Position numbers and translations under genes: made by a program. Of a stretch of DNA of 48,146 nt, positions 25,230 through 34,452 are shown one piece after another. The notes under the pieces are model-generated. The model saw only the letters and a list, made by a program, of their open reading frames with translations. It did no database searches and had not been told where the DNA came from. Source of the DNA: Bacillota bacterium (GTDB taxonomy: Bacteria > Bacillota > Clostridia > Lachnospirales > Lachnospiraceae); assembly GCA_023414355.1 (NCBI GenBank), contig JAEZOB010000050.1, forward strand, positions 1 through 48,146, read 5' to 3'. Numbering within the stretch: position 1 is the stretch's first letter; every line of letters starts with the position of its first letter.

Positions 25230-27290
25230 CTACAACTCTCCCTCTTCATGCATCTTAGTTAAAGTAGTCTTCAATTTGATGATTGCATCCTGAATGGTTG
25301 TGTTCTCAAGCTGCGTTCCGGCTACACTTAAATGCCCTCCGCCGCCCAGCTTTTCCATAATAACCTGAACATTGACTTCGTCAATGGATCTTGCACTGAT
25401 ATAGATCTTCTCGTTAAAATCCGTGAGCACGAAGGTCGCCTTGATATCCGTAATATTTAATAGCTCGTTTGCCACCTGGGCGCCAAGGATCATAGGGCTG
25501 TCCACTTCTGAGCTTGCGCAGACCGCTATCGCAAAATGGTTCAGATATATCTCGGTACTGCTGATGGCATCCGCCTTGATCTTAAAATCTGTCATTTCAC
25601 TGCGGAAGGATTTTCTTATTCTTGTGACATCCGCACCACTCCGGCGAAGATATGCCGCCGCCTCAAAGGTACGTACCCCTGTCTTCGTCAGGAAATTGTT
25701 AGTATCAATCATAATACCGGCATAGAGTGCATCTGCCTCCAATGGCCTCAGCTTCAAATTGCCGCCGATATACTGCATGATCTCGGCAATCATTTCACTG
25801 GTGGAGGAAGCATAGGGCTCCACATAAGAAAGCACAGCAGAATCGATTGCCTCATTTGTCTGACGATGATGGTCAAATGTAACGATCGTCTTGGTACGAT
25901 CGAGTAGTTCTGCACATTCCAGATAACTTGGACGATTTACATCAACAATGACTAGTAAGGTATTGATATCCACAATCTCCTTCGCCTGATCATTCTTTAT
26001 GAACATATCCTCTTCATAATCCGGATTTCCTGCGAATTTATTCATCATCGGACGAAGAGAGGAGGTTACTTCATTAATAATAATATGCGATTTTTTATTG
26101 AAGGATTTTGCAATTCGATAAACTCCGATAGCAGAACCAAAGGAATCGACATCTCCGATTTTATGACCCATGATAACGATCTTATCCTTCGCTTCCACAA
26201 ATTCACGGAAGGCATGTGCTTTTACTCTCGCCTTGACACGAGTACTCTTCTCTACCTGGATACTCTTTCCGCCGTAGTAAGAGATCTTCTCTCTATCCTT
26301 AATTACCGCTTGATCTCCGCCTCGTCCCAGTGCCAGATCGATCGCTGCGCGGGCATATTCGTATCCGCTGATATAAGTATCGGCATTGACTCCAAGTCCG
26401 ATACTGATAGTAACCGACATTTCATTCCCGATATTTACGCTTCTGACTTCCTCTAAGACTGCAAATTTACTGGTTTGAAGATATGGTAGGTATTTCTGCT
26501 GAAACACAAAGATATATTTATCCTTTTCAAGCTTCTTGATGATTGCATCAAGACCTTGCATGTATTTATTAATTTTCCTATCCACAAGGGCAGTCAGGAG
26601 AGAACGCCTTACTTCATCAATGCTTTCCAAAGCTTCCTCGTAGTTGTCGATATAAAGGAGCCCTGTCACCAGCTTCTGCTCCTTGTTCTCCTTCAGGAGA
26701 GTAATCATCTCAGTCTCATCATATAGGTACATTGCTATGAGAGCATTTCTATCCTCCCAGCATTTCTCCGCGTCCAAATCATGAGGATTTAAACTGTCAT
26801 CAAAATCAGGTGCTATGACCTTTCGTAGCAGTATACGATAATTTCGCCCGTTCAATACTGCGTGAAGGACCTCATCTTTCTCCTTCTTGGGTAGAGTATC
26901 CTCAGTGATCTCCGGAAAGATATTAGAGATAGAATGTCTTGCCGCACTTTTCTCCTGAATAATATCCATAAATTCATCATTTCCCCATTGCATCCTGCCT
27001 TCTAAGTCAAGGACAGCATAAGGAAGATTCAATTCTTTTAGAAGACGTTTCTGAACCTGACCGAAATCCATAGCGTAGCGTACAAGCTCAGCTGCAATTT
27101 TATTACGCTTTGCCAGATAAATCGTTATTGCCATAACAAAATATAGAACAGTAAAAGCAGTCATGACATACCCTGCCAACCGGTCTATCGGATACATGAT
27201 CAGATTCATACATAGCAATACCACTGTTAAGATGGCAGGCCAAAGTAAGTATGCCCGAAGTGCACCTCTAACTTTTAGTTTACGGCTCAT
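25230..27290 (-). CDS. gdpP: cyclic-di-AMP phosphodiesterase GdpP
   Basis: A 686-residue membrane phosphodiesterase that hydrolyses c-di-AMP and so affects cell wall, potassium and osmotic balance. Order: two membrane helices (about 12-58), a PAS-like domain (about 85-150), a degenerate GGDEF domain (about 175-305) and a DHH/DHHA1 phosphodiesterase (about 340-665). Catalytic motifs: MGHKIGDVDSFGSAIGVY, IVIVDVN with the metal Asp, VTFDHHRQT (the DHH triad) and GGGGHLSVAG near the C-terminus. Length fits the family (about 655-690). AAGGAG precedes the ATG. It heads the gdpP-rplI-dnaB operon. Confidence 0.94.
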   Translation of the reverse strand: MSRKLKVRGALRAYLLWPAILTVVLLCMNLIMYPIDRLAGYVMTAFTVLYFVMAITIYLAKRNKIAAELVRYAMDFGQVQKRLLKELNLPYAVLDLEGRMQWGNDEFMDIIQEKSAARHSISNIFPEITEDTLPKKEKDEVLHAVLNGRNYRILLRKVIAPDFDDSLNPHDLDAEKCWEDRNALIAMYLYDETEMITLLKENKEQKLVTGLLYIDNYEEALESIDEVRRSLLTALVDRKINKYMQGLDAIIKKLEKDKYIFVFQQKYLPYLQTSKFAVLEEVRSVNIGNEMSVTISIGLGVNADTYISGYEYARAAIDLALGRGGDQAVIKDREKISYYGGKSIQVEKSTRVKARVKAHAFREFVEAKDKIVIMGHKIGDVDSFGSAIGVYRIAKSFNKKSHIIINEVTSSLRPMMNKFAGNPDYEEDMFIKNDQAKEIVDINTLLVIVDVNRPSYLECAELLDRTKTIVTFDHHRQTNEAIDSAVLSYVEPYASSTSEMIAEIMQYIGGNLKLRPLEADALYAGIMIDTNNFLTKTGVRTFEAAAYLRRSGADVTRIRKSFRSEMTDFKIKADAISSTEIYLNHFAIAVCASSEVDSPMILGAQVANELLNITDIKATFVLTDFNEKIYISARSIDEVNVQVIMEKLGGGGHLSVAGTQLENTTIQDAIIKLKTTLTKMHEEGEL

Positions 27291-27330
27291 GATAGTACTC
27301 CTTACTCTAGGAAATGGATAATCTACGGGA

Positions 27331-27558
27331 TAAGCATAGCTCGTGAACTTCGTTCACTCGCTCGCGTTGCTCGGTCAGTAAACCTCATTTCCGCCTGGAA
27401 GAAAACATTCTTCCGGCGGACATTCTTTACCTGTACATAATAAGCAAAGCTCGTGAACTCCGTTCACTCGCTCGCGTTGCTCAGTCAGTGATGTTATCTG
27501 CCGCTGGAAGAATAACTTCTTCCGTCGACAGATAACATCACTGACCTTTGCTTATTAT
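27331..27558. repeat. two copies of an extragenic palindromic repeat
   Basis: A 49-bp unit occurs at 27331-27379 and 27441-27489 with three mismatches; it contains the hairpin GTGAAC-TYC-GTTCAC and ends GGTCAGT or AGTCAGT. Each unit is followed by a stem capped with GGAAGAA...TTCTTCC. In the right copy the fold is intact: outer arms ATAATAAGCAAAG / CTTTGCTTATTAT (27438-27450 and 27546-27558), and inner arms GTCAGTGATGTTATCTG / complement (27484-27500 and 27529-27545). The left copy is partly decayed. There is no gene from 27291 to 27770. This is a REP-like family by structure. Confidence 0.8.
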
Positions 27559-27700
27559 AACATTAACGCTTGTGTTTTTAAAGCTAATTTTAGCGCGTGA
27601 TTTTCACGCATTTCTCATATGCTTTCGCTTTTGCTTTACATTCTGAGGTGTGATCTTTGTTATTCCTGCGATTTTTACCTAATTTTTTGTGTATTCTACC

Positions 27701-27728
27701 TTGATGACATAGGAGAAGATGCTATAAT
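27701..27728 (+). promoter_or_regulatory. promoter of the MBL-fold lipoprotein gene
   Basis: TTGATG (27701-27706) and TATAAT (27723-27728) with a 16-bp spacer, 43 bp before the TTG start. Confidence 0.6.
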
Positions 27729-27770
27729 ATTCATCGGATTTGATTTTTATTTATGAAAGGGGGCCTTGTT

Positions 27771-28637
27771 TTGAAGAGATGCTATCTTATCCTCACCGTA
27801 ATTATTTCAGCTGTTTTGTTGTCTGCATGTTCCGGAGAAAGGGATGAGCCTGTCGAACCTACCGTAGCAGTTCTCCCAAGCAAGGAACCCGCTTCTCCAA
27901 CACCTGTAGCAGAAAAATCCGCTGATGCCGGGACCACAGAGACACCAACCACCATTCCTGAGATTACCGCAGCTCCGATTACTGAGGAAGAATTTACAGA
28001 GGGTGTTCTGATTAAGAAATATCCGGGTAACTATGCCTGTTTTACTTTCGGGACAGTAGATGGTTTCCAGATACTCAGTGACCCCTATATGCTAAATGAT
28101 ACTCTGTCTCCCGATATCGTAGTGGAAAGCCATCAGCATGGAGATCATACTGATACTAGTCGGGTGGAGGGTGACTATGCGCTAATTACAGAGCCCGGAG
28201 AATATACCTTTGATCAGGCAACGATACGAGGATATATGGGTCTTCACAATAAATCAGATTTACCGGGCGGTCCTAATATTATGTTTGTAACTACACTGGA
28301 GGATATCACCATCGCACATTTTGCGTCACAGGGAGATATCCCGAGCAGCGATGTCCTGGATCAAATCGGAAAGGTTGACGTACTCCTCATTCAGGTATTT
28401 GAGAACGGCACCTATGGAAAGCTTGTCCCTGTTAATTTGCCTGCAATTATAGACAAACTGCAACCTAAAATAATTATTCCGGAACATGGTCAAGGCAATG
28501 CGGATGTTGTCATTGCAGAAAAGCTGAATATCGCTACCGAATCAGTACCCTCAGGGACACTGATCCTTACGCGGGAAAAGCTGAATGAGTTGACAGAAAT
28601 GAAAGTAATCAATCTGGACAATAAAGCCGAAAAATGA
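27771..28637 (+). CDS. metallo-beta-lactamase-fold lipoprotein
   Basis: A 288-residue secreted lipoprotein. The signal peptide ends in the lipobox AVLLSAC (Cys about 20), followed by a Pro/Thr/Ala-rich linker (about 25-70). The rest is an UlaG-like MBL fold: HQHGDHTD (about 123-130, the HxHxDH metal motif), IRGYMGLHNK, ITIAHFASQGDI and IIIPEHGQGN. This family includes metal-dependent hydrolases of unknown substrate. The start is TTG at 27771 with GGGGG 7 nt upstream; the in-frame ATG at 27753 has no ribosome binding site. Terminator at 28721-28754. Its surface role is unknown. Confidence 0.8.
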   Translation: MKRCYLILTVIISAVLLSACSGERDEPVEPTVAVLPSKEPASPTPVAEKSADAGTTETPTTIPEITAAPITEEEFTEGVLIKKYPGNYACFTFGTVDGFQILSDPYMLNDTLSPDIVVESHQHGDHTDTSRVEGDYALITEPGEYTFDQATIRGYMGLHNKSDLPGGPNIMFVTTLEDITIAHFASQGDIPSSDVLDQIGKVDVLLIQVFENGTYGKLVPVNLPAIIDKLQPKIIIPEHGQGNADVVIAEKLNIATESVPSGTLILTREKLNELTEMKVINLDNKAEK

Positions 28638-28720
28638 TAAAAGGTGCAGGCCACCATGCATGCAAAAACAGAATAGTTCACCCGCTAAAAGCGTGTGCCC
28701 ACCCGGCACACCATGAATAG

Positions 28721-28754
28721 GGCTGCACACGTAAATTGTATGCAGCCTGATTTT
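28721..28754 (+). terminator. terminator of the MBL lipoprotein gene
   Basis: GGCTGCA (28721-28727) pairs with TGCAGCC (28741-28747), followed by TGATTTTTATTCTT. A second perfect hairpin, GTGTGCC / GGCACAC, lies just upstream at 28693-28711. Confidence 0.75.
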
Positions 28755-29638
28755 TATTCTTCCATATAACTGGTTTTTGAGATGGAATATCCTTTTAAGA
28801 ATTGATCTGTAATATATTCTGCACTCCTTATATGACCGGTGAAGTCCTTGTTGCTTTTTAGAAAATAATCATAGGTGCGCATCGCTTCTCCATCATTGGT
28901 TAAAGGATCATCCCAGGTAAGATCGATATTGTACCACCTTCCATCGACCTTTACGATATTCCAGGCATGTGGAGCTCCATCACCTAATCCGGCAATAATC
29001 CTAGTTTCCAGGCCCGCCTCAGAAAACATTCTATATGCAGCCATAGCATAGCCTTCGCATACCGCGGATTGATTGATCAGGGCATCATATGCGGAGGTTC
29101 TGCTTAACGTTGTATCATAGCTTACGCTATCGATAATATAATCGTGAATCGCCTTCACCTTCTCATAGTCGTTTTTTCCGGCCAGTTCGAGCGACTTTAT
29201 TGCATTTTTTATCGCTTTATCCAGTTGCTTTTCTTCTGCATAGGAACATTTATATACGACGTCCAGGGTGACTGTTGCATCTCCTCCTTCAATCCAGGCC
29301 GTCTTCATATGCCATTGCCTGATTGAAAATTGAAGGTAATCCGCATCCTTCGCTGTTGCTCTGTCATCTTTTGCCTCAATCTCCTCGAGAAAAGCATTCA
29401 TATCCGGAATTTTCTTCAGGACAGAATACTTCATCTTAACCTGAATTCGTTCTTTCCTATCTAGCAGTCCTTTACTGATTTCTTCAGCCACTTGCTTTTT
29501 CGTAGAAAGTACCTCCTTAGCAGACGCCTGTGAGATACCCATGACGCGAACCGTACCATTCGCTTTGGCAGTTGGTACCTGATTCATAGGAATGATTAAA
29601 AGTATTGATAATAATAGGATGGCAGTGCCCCTTCTCAT
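28754..29638 (-). CDS. secreted transglutaminase-like protein
   Basis: A 294-residue protein with an N-terminal signal peptide (about 1-25, RRGTAILLLSILLIIP) and a transglutaminase-like cysteine protease fold in its second half. The catalytic triad is visible: SAVCEGYAMA (Cys about 194), PHAWNIVKVDGRWYNIDLTW (His about 224, Asp about 239). Such proteins act as peptidases or protein modifiers at the bacterial surface. Residues 30-130 are unassigned. GGAGG lies 7 nt before the ATG. Substrate unknown; similar proteins in Clostridia are often annotated only by this domain. Confidence 0.82.
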   Translation of the reverse strand: MRRGTAILLLSILLIIPMNQVPTAKANGTVRVMGISQASAKEVLSTKKQVAEEISKGLLDRKERIQVKMKYSVLKKIPDMNAFLEEIEAKDDRATAKDADYLQFSIRQWHMKTAWIEGGDATVTLDVVYKCSYAEEKQLDKAIKNAIKSLELAGKNDYEKVKAIHDYIIDSVSYDTTLSRTSAYDALINQSAVCEGYAMAAYRMFSEAGLETRIIAGLGDGAPHAWNIVKVDGRWYNIDLTWDDPLTNDGEAMRTYDYFLKSNKDFTGHIRSAEYITDQFLKGYSISKTSYMEE

Positions 29639-29710
29639 GTCCGTTCCTCCAAATGTTAAGCAAGCGGAGGGACTCTTACGATTGAACCAGGTTCCTCCGT
29701 GATATGATAG

Positions 29711-30391
29711 TTAATTGCCCAGTAAAGGTACAAGTTCTGATAAAGCATTAATTTCGTAATCCGGTCTGATTTCATGTTTCCAGAAACGATGCTCCCGGTT
29801 AAGCCAACAGCTTGCTGCACCGACACGCTTGGCTCCCAGAACATCACTCCTGCTGTCACCGATGTGCAATATCTCCCCGGGATTGACCCCGATTCGTTCC
29901 ACTACCTGACGAAAAAAGCCTCCGTCCACACTTTCCTTATAGCTCTTCAAATCATCCGAAATAAACACATCATCATAAATAAAGCTCTTTAATAAATCAT
30001 CTACCATGGTATGATTCGAATCACTGGACAAGATGATCCTGTATTTTTTATGGAGCCGCTCCATGCATTCTGCGACATCTTCGTAGAGCGGTGCTCTGGA
30101 ATGCTGATACAGAAGGTGTTCAACTACCGTATCGGCGTTCACGGGAAGATTGGTCTTCTTCAGTGCCTGATTGACACAATCCAGATAGACCTCGTGCATT
30201 GTATAGAAGCGTTCAGAGGTAATGGCTTTCTGTAAAGCTGCAGGATAATGCTCGAGAACCCCCCGGGCCTGACGCATGCCTTCCTCACCGGTATAAGCTT
30301 CACCAAGTATCCCCTGCCAAATCTGAGGTATCCGCTGATTCACATCCACCAGAGTCTGAAAAATATCAAAGCTGATTACCTTAATCTCCAT
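29711..30391 (-). CDS. HAD family hydrolase
   Basis: A 226-residue haloacid dehalogenase-like phosphatase. Motif I is VISFDIFQTLVD (about 5-16; the second Asp is replaced by Phe, DIFQT, as in some HAD groups such as the YjjG/dehalogenase type), motif II is ILSSDSN (about 117-123), the Lys lies in KSYKESVDGGFF (about 146) and motif III is ILHIGDSRSDVLGAKRVG (about 174-191). A helical cap lies between motifs I and II. The ATG at 30391 has AAGGA about 11 nt upstream; a longer frame to 30436 exists. The loss of the acid at motif I +2 suggests altered chemistry; a phosphatase with a weak general acid or a dehalogenase are options. Confidence 0.78.
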   Translation of the reverse strand: MEIKVISFDIFQTLVDVNQRIPQIWQGILGEAYTGEEGMRQARGVLEHYPAALQKAITSERFYTMHEVYLDCVNQALKKTNLPVNADTVVEHLLYQHSRAPLYEDVAECMERLHKKYRIILSSDSNHTMVDDLLKSFIYDDVFISDDLKSYKESVDGGFFRQVVERIGVNPGEILHIGDSRSDVLGAKRVGAASCWLNREHRFWKHEIRPDYEINALSELVPLLGN

Positions 30392-30485
30392 GATCGTATG
30401 TTTCCTTGTCTGTTGTAATCTCCATAAATCCATCATAAATCATGTTATTTCTTCTGACAATACCAAGAAAGTACTAAATTCAGTA

Positions 30486-32207
30486 TTATTTTAATTTTTT
30501 TTGCAGTTCATGCCGTAAATTTGTAATTACTGCCAGCACTTCCTTCCTATTGGCCTTCTCATTGAAGCTTTTATCCCTGGTAACAATCTCAATACAATCC
30601 TCCTTCAGGTTTTTCGGACTTACAATGACACGGATCGGTACTCCAAGTAAATCCGCATCGGAGAACATGACACCGGCTCTAACCTCCCTGTCATCATAGA
30701 TCACTTCAAAGCCTTGTGACTGAAGTTCCTGGTAAAGACTGTCTGCACAGGTCTTCGTCTCTGTATCGTCAGACCGGAGGCAACACAGATGCACCTGCCA
30801 GGGTGCCACTGCCATTGGCCAGATCGGTCCATATTCGTCATGATGGATCTCACAGATAGACGCTGCCAATCGACCAATTCCGATGCCATAGCTGCACATC
30901 AGCGGGTTATGAAGCTCACCTTCTGCATCAACATACTGCATATTCATAGTCTTAGTATATTTTGTTCCCAGCTGAAAGATGTTACCTACCTCAATCCCTC
31001 TTACAACTGAAATTGTGTTTCTGCCACATACAGGGCATATTCCGCCCTCCTTAATCTTGGCAAGGTCATGGTATTCGACCTCTCCGTAGTCCCGTTGCAT
31101 CGAAAAGCCTGAGATATGATATCCGGCTTCATTTGCCCCGCAGATCAGATTCTTGACAGCCCGAAGTGACCTGTCAAACAGAACCATATACCCACCCTTC
31201 AACTGATAGGGTCCGATATACCCGGCAGTCAGACCGCTCTCATTTGTTATGATAGCCGGATGAATCTCAGCCCCAATTAGATTCGTCAGTTTTGTTTCAT
31301 TCACATCCAAATCGCCTCGAAGGAATACTATGACATATTCATCGGTGAGATTCTTCTGATATACAACTGCCTTGCAGGTGTTTTCTGTCGGTATCTTCAG
31401 CAGCTTCACAATCTCTTCTATTGTAGCCTCTTCCGCTGTATAGATTCGTTCAATCGGAGCCTCCTCAAGCTGATTCTCGCAGCGGACAATACTCTCCGCC
31501 ACCTCCATATTGGCCTTATATCTGCAAGAGTTACAGACAGCGATGCTGTCCTCTCCGATCGGAGTCAGGAGCATGAATTCATGGGAGATATCACCACCCA
31601 TCATACCGGAATCGGATTCCACCGAGATTACCTCCGATAATCCTACTCTTGAGAAAATACGCTCATAAGCGTGGTGACACTTCTCATAATATTGCTTTAG
31701 ATCCTCCCAGGAGGTATGAAAGGAATACGCATCCTTCATCGTGAATTCCCTGACCCTGATCAGTCCTGCTCTTGGACGGGGTTCATCCCTGAATTTGGTC
31801 TGAAGCTGGTAAATCATAAACGGATACTTGGTATAGCTCTGAGCATATTCCCGAACCAGATGCACCGCTGCTTCTTCATGGGTCATTCCCAGAAGCATCG
31901 TACTTTGGTTACGGTCAGTAAAACGAAGTAGTTCCGTTCCGACACTGGCATATCTTCCTGATTCCTCCCACAGGGAACCTGGTAGCACGACAGGAAAAAG
32001 AACCTCCTGTCCGTCAATCCGGTCCATCTCTTCCCTGATAATCTGCTCCAGCTTTTTTGTAATGTTCCTCAGCGGTGCATAGGAAGAATAGATTCCGTTG
32101 GCCATATACTTGATGTACCCACCCCGTACCATTAGGGCATGACTGTCAACCACGCAGTCCGACGGTCTTTCCTTAAATCTGTCTCCCACAAGATTTCTAA
32201 GCTTCAT
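30486..32207 (-). CDS. proS: prolyl-tRNA synthetase (bacterial type)
   Basis: A 573-residue class II synthetase charging tRNA-Pro. Motif 2 is FRDEPRPRAGLIRVREF, and motif 3 is GIGIGRLAA. Between them sits the about 180-residue INS editing domain (about 225-400), which clears Ala-tRNA-Pro, so this is the bacterial ProS form. The C-terminal anticodon-binding domain starts at PWQVHLCCL. The start is the ATG at 32207 with GGAGG 5 nt upstream; the frame runs on to 32264. Upstream are a T-box (32304-32632) and a short segment that is nearly identical to the ahpF leader. Confidence 0.95.
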   Translation of the reverse strand: MKLRNLVGDRFKERPSDCVVDSHALMVRGGYIKYMANGIYSSYAPLRNITKKLEQIIREEMDRIDGQEVLFPVVLPGSLWEESGRYASVGTELLRFTDRNQSTMLLGMTHEEAAVHLVREYAQSYTKYPFMIYQLQTKFRDEPRPRAGLIRVREFTMKDAYSFHTSWEDLKQYYEKCHHAYERIFSRVGLSEVISVESDSGMMGGDISHEFMLLTPIGEDSIAVCNSCRYKANMEVAESIVRCENQLEEAPIERIYTAEEATIEEIVKLLKIPTENTCKAVVYQKNLTDEYVIVFLRGDLDVNETKLTNLIGAEIHPAIITNESGLTAGYIGPYQLKGGYMVLFDRSLRAVKNLICGANEAGYHISGFSMQRDYGEVEYHDLAKIKEGGICPVCGRNTISVVRGIEVGNIFQLGTKYTKTMNMQYVDAEGELHNPLMCSYGIGIGRLAASICEIHHDEYGPIWPMAVAPWQVHLCCLRSDDTETKTCADSLYQELQSQGFEVIYDDREVRAGVMFSDADLLGVPIRVIVSPKNLKEDCIEIVTRDKSFNEKANRKEVLAVITNLRHELQKKLK

Positions 32208-32303
32208 AATTACCTCCATTCCGCCGCCATATGGCGACATAAACAATACCCGAAAGAACTCCATTCATTTTTCTAATAACAACGGCGAGTATAGAATTGG
32301 AAT

Positions 32304-32632
32304 AAAAAAACCCTAAGTCGACTATAGTCAACTTAGGGCGAATATTTCATCCGTGTTACCACCTAAATTCAGAGAGGGTTATCCGAATACAAAATGCTTA
32401 CGCTCTATTCTGTATCCCTTTTTCTCTGCTCTTTACAGTACCAAGCATCCCTTGATGCTTTATACTTACTCCCGCTAACGGTGGAAATCCGGTGATGCCT
32501 ACTTGTCACAGACGTTCGGATCACAGCTCAAAGATGGGTTCAATATTTCATTCATGAAGACTCGCACCAACCATCTTCTCTCTGAGAATCCCGAAATACC
32601 TACTATTTCTTATCATCGCTTCTGTTATTATT
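32304..32632 (-). ncRNA. T-box riboswitch of proS
   Basis: On the minus strand the leader carries the AGAGAG and GGTTGG elements of Stem I, a specifier region GAACCCATC (about 32533-32541, CCC or CCA, both proline codons), the T-box core TTTAGGTGGTAACACGG (32351-32367) and a terminator CCCTAAG...CTTAGGG followed by seven T (32304-32337). The UGGU in the T-box pairs with the ACCA end of uncharged tRNA-Pro and would favour the antiterminator. It therefore switches on proS when proline-charged tRNA is scarce. The promoter is at 32639-32667. Confidence 0.95.
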
Positions 32633-32638
32633 TGTTGT

Positions 32639-32667
32639 ATCGTAGCACATAATTTTCCATCCGTCAA
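32639..32667 (-). promoter_or_regulatory. promoter of the T-box/proS transcript
   Basis: TTGACG (32662-32667) and TACGAT (32639-32644) with a 17-bp spacer. The -35 lies 10 bp after the stop codon of the upstream minus-strand adhesin-like gene. Confidence 0.75.
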
Positions 32668-32676
32668 CAGGCGATT

Positions 32677-33546
32677 TTAATATCTCCAACCATTCCAATC
32701 ACCCTCGATTATCTCAATATTCGAATTATTACTAATATTGCCAATCTCACTGCTCCTAAGTTGAATATCTCCGGTATCCTTTGCGGAGTTAACAGTAAAG
32801 CCATCAATTGTCGAATCGCGTACCAGTACGGACAAATCATTATAATCAGGAGCCTCAAGTGTGAGACTTGTACCTGTGAGCTCCCTGATCTCTGCTTCCA
32901 AAATTCCTGTCGCATGATCTACCCCCAGGACAATACTCTTCGCATCACATTCCCGAAGATTTACCTTACGATTCATAAAATAAGCATGATCGCCAATATC
33001 AGTCTCTCGAACCTCTATACTTTTTCCGTTTCCAATAAAATGATCCGCCAAATCACAATTCCTGATTTCCGCATTCGTACTATTCACAGCCTGAACATTG
33101 CAATTGTATGCTTTTAGAATTTCAGCATTTACTTCTATCGGAATATTCTTAGGAACTTTTATTTCAAAATCATATATTCCGATTTCCATACGATCAGAAA
33201 ACTGGTCATCCTGCTCCACTTGCTGTACGGCAAGCCAAGTATTGTTTTTATAAAGAAATTGATTGTATTCCGGTTTCTTGAAATCCTCTAAGGTGAGTAT
33301 ATTCCCGTCCTGCTTAATACTTACAGGTACGTCATTATACATAATATAATCATCAAGATTGATTTGTATAAATTCATTATCCCAACCGGTTACCATGACT
33401 TTGGCATTTTTAAAATCAATCGTAACCTTTTCTCCGGGATCAACCGTGTATTGTGATGATGTATCCTCTGCCTTCGAAGACAAGGCCCTACTGCACAGAA
33501 TCGTTAATATTATAGTCATTGCTGCAAGAATGATAAATTTCTTCAT
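32677..33546 (-). CDS. secreted DUF4097-like beta-rich protein
   Basis: A 289-residue protein with an N-terminal signal/anchor (about 3-20) and a body of short repeated beta-strands (such as VEVNAEILKAYNCNVQ, NAEIRNCDLADHF, IDGFTVNSAKDTGDIQL, IGNISNNSNIEII) typical of DUF4097-type adhesin-like solenoids. Such genes often end ABC transporter operons regulated by GntR proteins in Firmicutes. The ATG overlaps the permease stop by 4 nt (ATGA), with GGAGGTGG 7 nt upstream, so they are coupled. Function is unknown; binding to membrane or cell wall is inference. Confidence 0.7.
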   Translation of the reverse strand: MKKFIILAAMTIILTILCSRALSSKAEDTSSQYTVDPGEKVTIDFKNAKVMVTGWDNEFIQINLDDYIMYNDVPVSIKQDGNILTLEDFKKPEYNQFLYKNNTWLAVQQVEQDDQFSDRMEIGIYDFEIKVPKNIPIEVNAEILKAYNCNVQAVNSTNAEIRNCDLADHFIGNGKSIEVRETDIGDHAYFMNRKVNLRECDAKSIVLGVDHATGILEAEIRELTGTSLTLEAPDYNDLSVLVRDSTIDGFTVNSAKDTGDIQLRSSEIGNISNNSNIEIIEGDWNGWRY

Positions 33547-34277
33547 GACTGTACCACCTCCATTTTTCTTAATGGCAAATAGGCGCTAAGGTTTAGGAAC
33601 AAAATTAGGAGCCACGTTTTTATACTAACCAATACAATCGAAGCTTCCCCTATGATCGACATAACGAAGGCAGGAAATAAACTAATCAGGCTTATGATTA
33701 TTCCTATCACGATTACTGTCTGAATAGGATATCTGAATATAAATATGCCTAAACAGTAAGCGAAAGACGCAGCCAGAATGACATAGCTAATCGATAGCCA
33801 TAATCCAGTTTTAAAATCCCCGAAGGTGACATTATTAACAAAAATAACATTGTCAAAATTAAGAGAAAATAGTTTTCCCAACAAGGTTTCAATCAGCATA
33901 GAAACCACTACCATCCAAAGAAGGATTGCCGCATTCACGAGGATGTTCAAAAAGTTACACAATGCAAAAATCTCACGGCTGACTGGAAGACGTAATTTCT
34001 GTGTAATTTTTGTCTTGGAGGCCGAGAAAAATGTCATACAGGAAAGCAATATGGCTATGATAGCGGCTCCAAAATATCCTCCCACCGAAATGCCAAAATA
34101 GGGAAACTCTGATACTTGTGTCTTAAACTTAGCGTAAGTGAATAAGGTATATCCCATATTCTCAAGGATTAGTGCAGATAATATTACTATCGTTATGATA
34201 AAAAGCTTTTTGTATTGCAATCGCATATATTTCATTAGCCCTAGGATCGATCTTTTACTTGTCTGATTGATTAACAT
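33543..34277 (-). CDS. ABC transporter permease
   Basis: A 244-residue membrane protein with about six hydrophobic segments (roughly 29-50, 68-90, 112-135, 160-180, 185-210, 215-235), the pattern of ABC-2-type or YtrC/D-like permeases. It follows the ATPase gene and shares a GGGAGGAG site 6 nt before the ATG. It overlaps the read-on frame of the ATPase by 23 nt and the next gene by 4 nt, so the operon is tightly coupled. Substrate unknown; YtrABCD-like systems respond to cell-wall antibiotics. Confidence 0.78.
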   Translation of the reverse strand: MLINQTSKRSILGLMKYMRLQYKKLFIITIVILSALILENMGYTLFTYAKFKTQVSEFPYFGISVGGYFGAAIIAILLSCMTFFSASKTKITQKLRLPVSREIFALCNFLNILVNAAILLWMVVVSMLIETLLGKLFSLNFDNVIFVNNVTFGDFKTGLWLSISYVILAASFAYCLGIFIFRYPIQTVIVIGIIISLISLFPAFVMSIIGEASIVLVSIKTWLLILFLNLSAYLPLRKMEVVQS

Positions 34278-34452
34278 GATACTCTCCTCCCTCTTTATTC
34301 TCTGTCAAATATACAAAAACCTCCTCAATCGGAACCCTGTTAATCGTTACTCCATATTCCGAAAGTCTCGCTATTTCTTTTTCTGTTATGTTATATTCAA
34401 TAGCCACCTTAACCGAGTTTCCATAATCTTCTAAGTAAATTATGTTTTTATT
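34255..34452 (-). pseudogene. separated C-terminal tail of the ABC ATPase
   Basis: Directly after the amber stop (34453-34455) the same frame stays open for 65 codons and stops at TAA (34255-34257). It encodes NKNIIYLEDYGNSVKVAIEY, NITEKEIARLSEYGVTINR and VPIEEVFVYLTENKEGGEYH, which read like the usual C-terminal regulatory tail of YtrB-type ATPases (...P[IL]EE[VL]F...LT). It overlaps the permease start by 23 nt as an intact gene would. No start codon with a ribosome binding site exists, so it is lost unless the stop is read through. Confidence 0.75.

Noticed and set aside
29656..29710. Weak CGGAGG/CCTCCG pairing between the HAD and transglutaminase genes as a terminator
   Set aside because: Six base pairs with a long loop and no T-run; not called.
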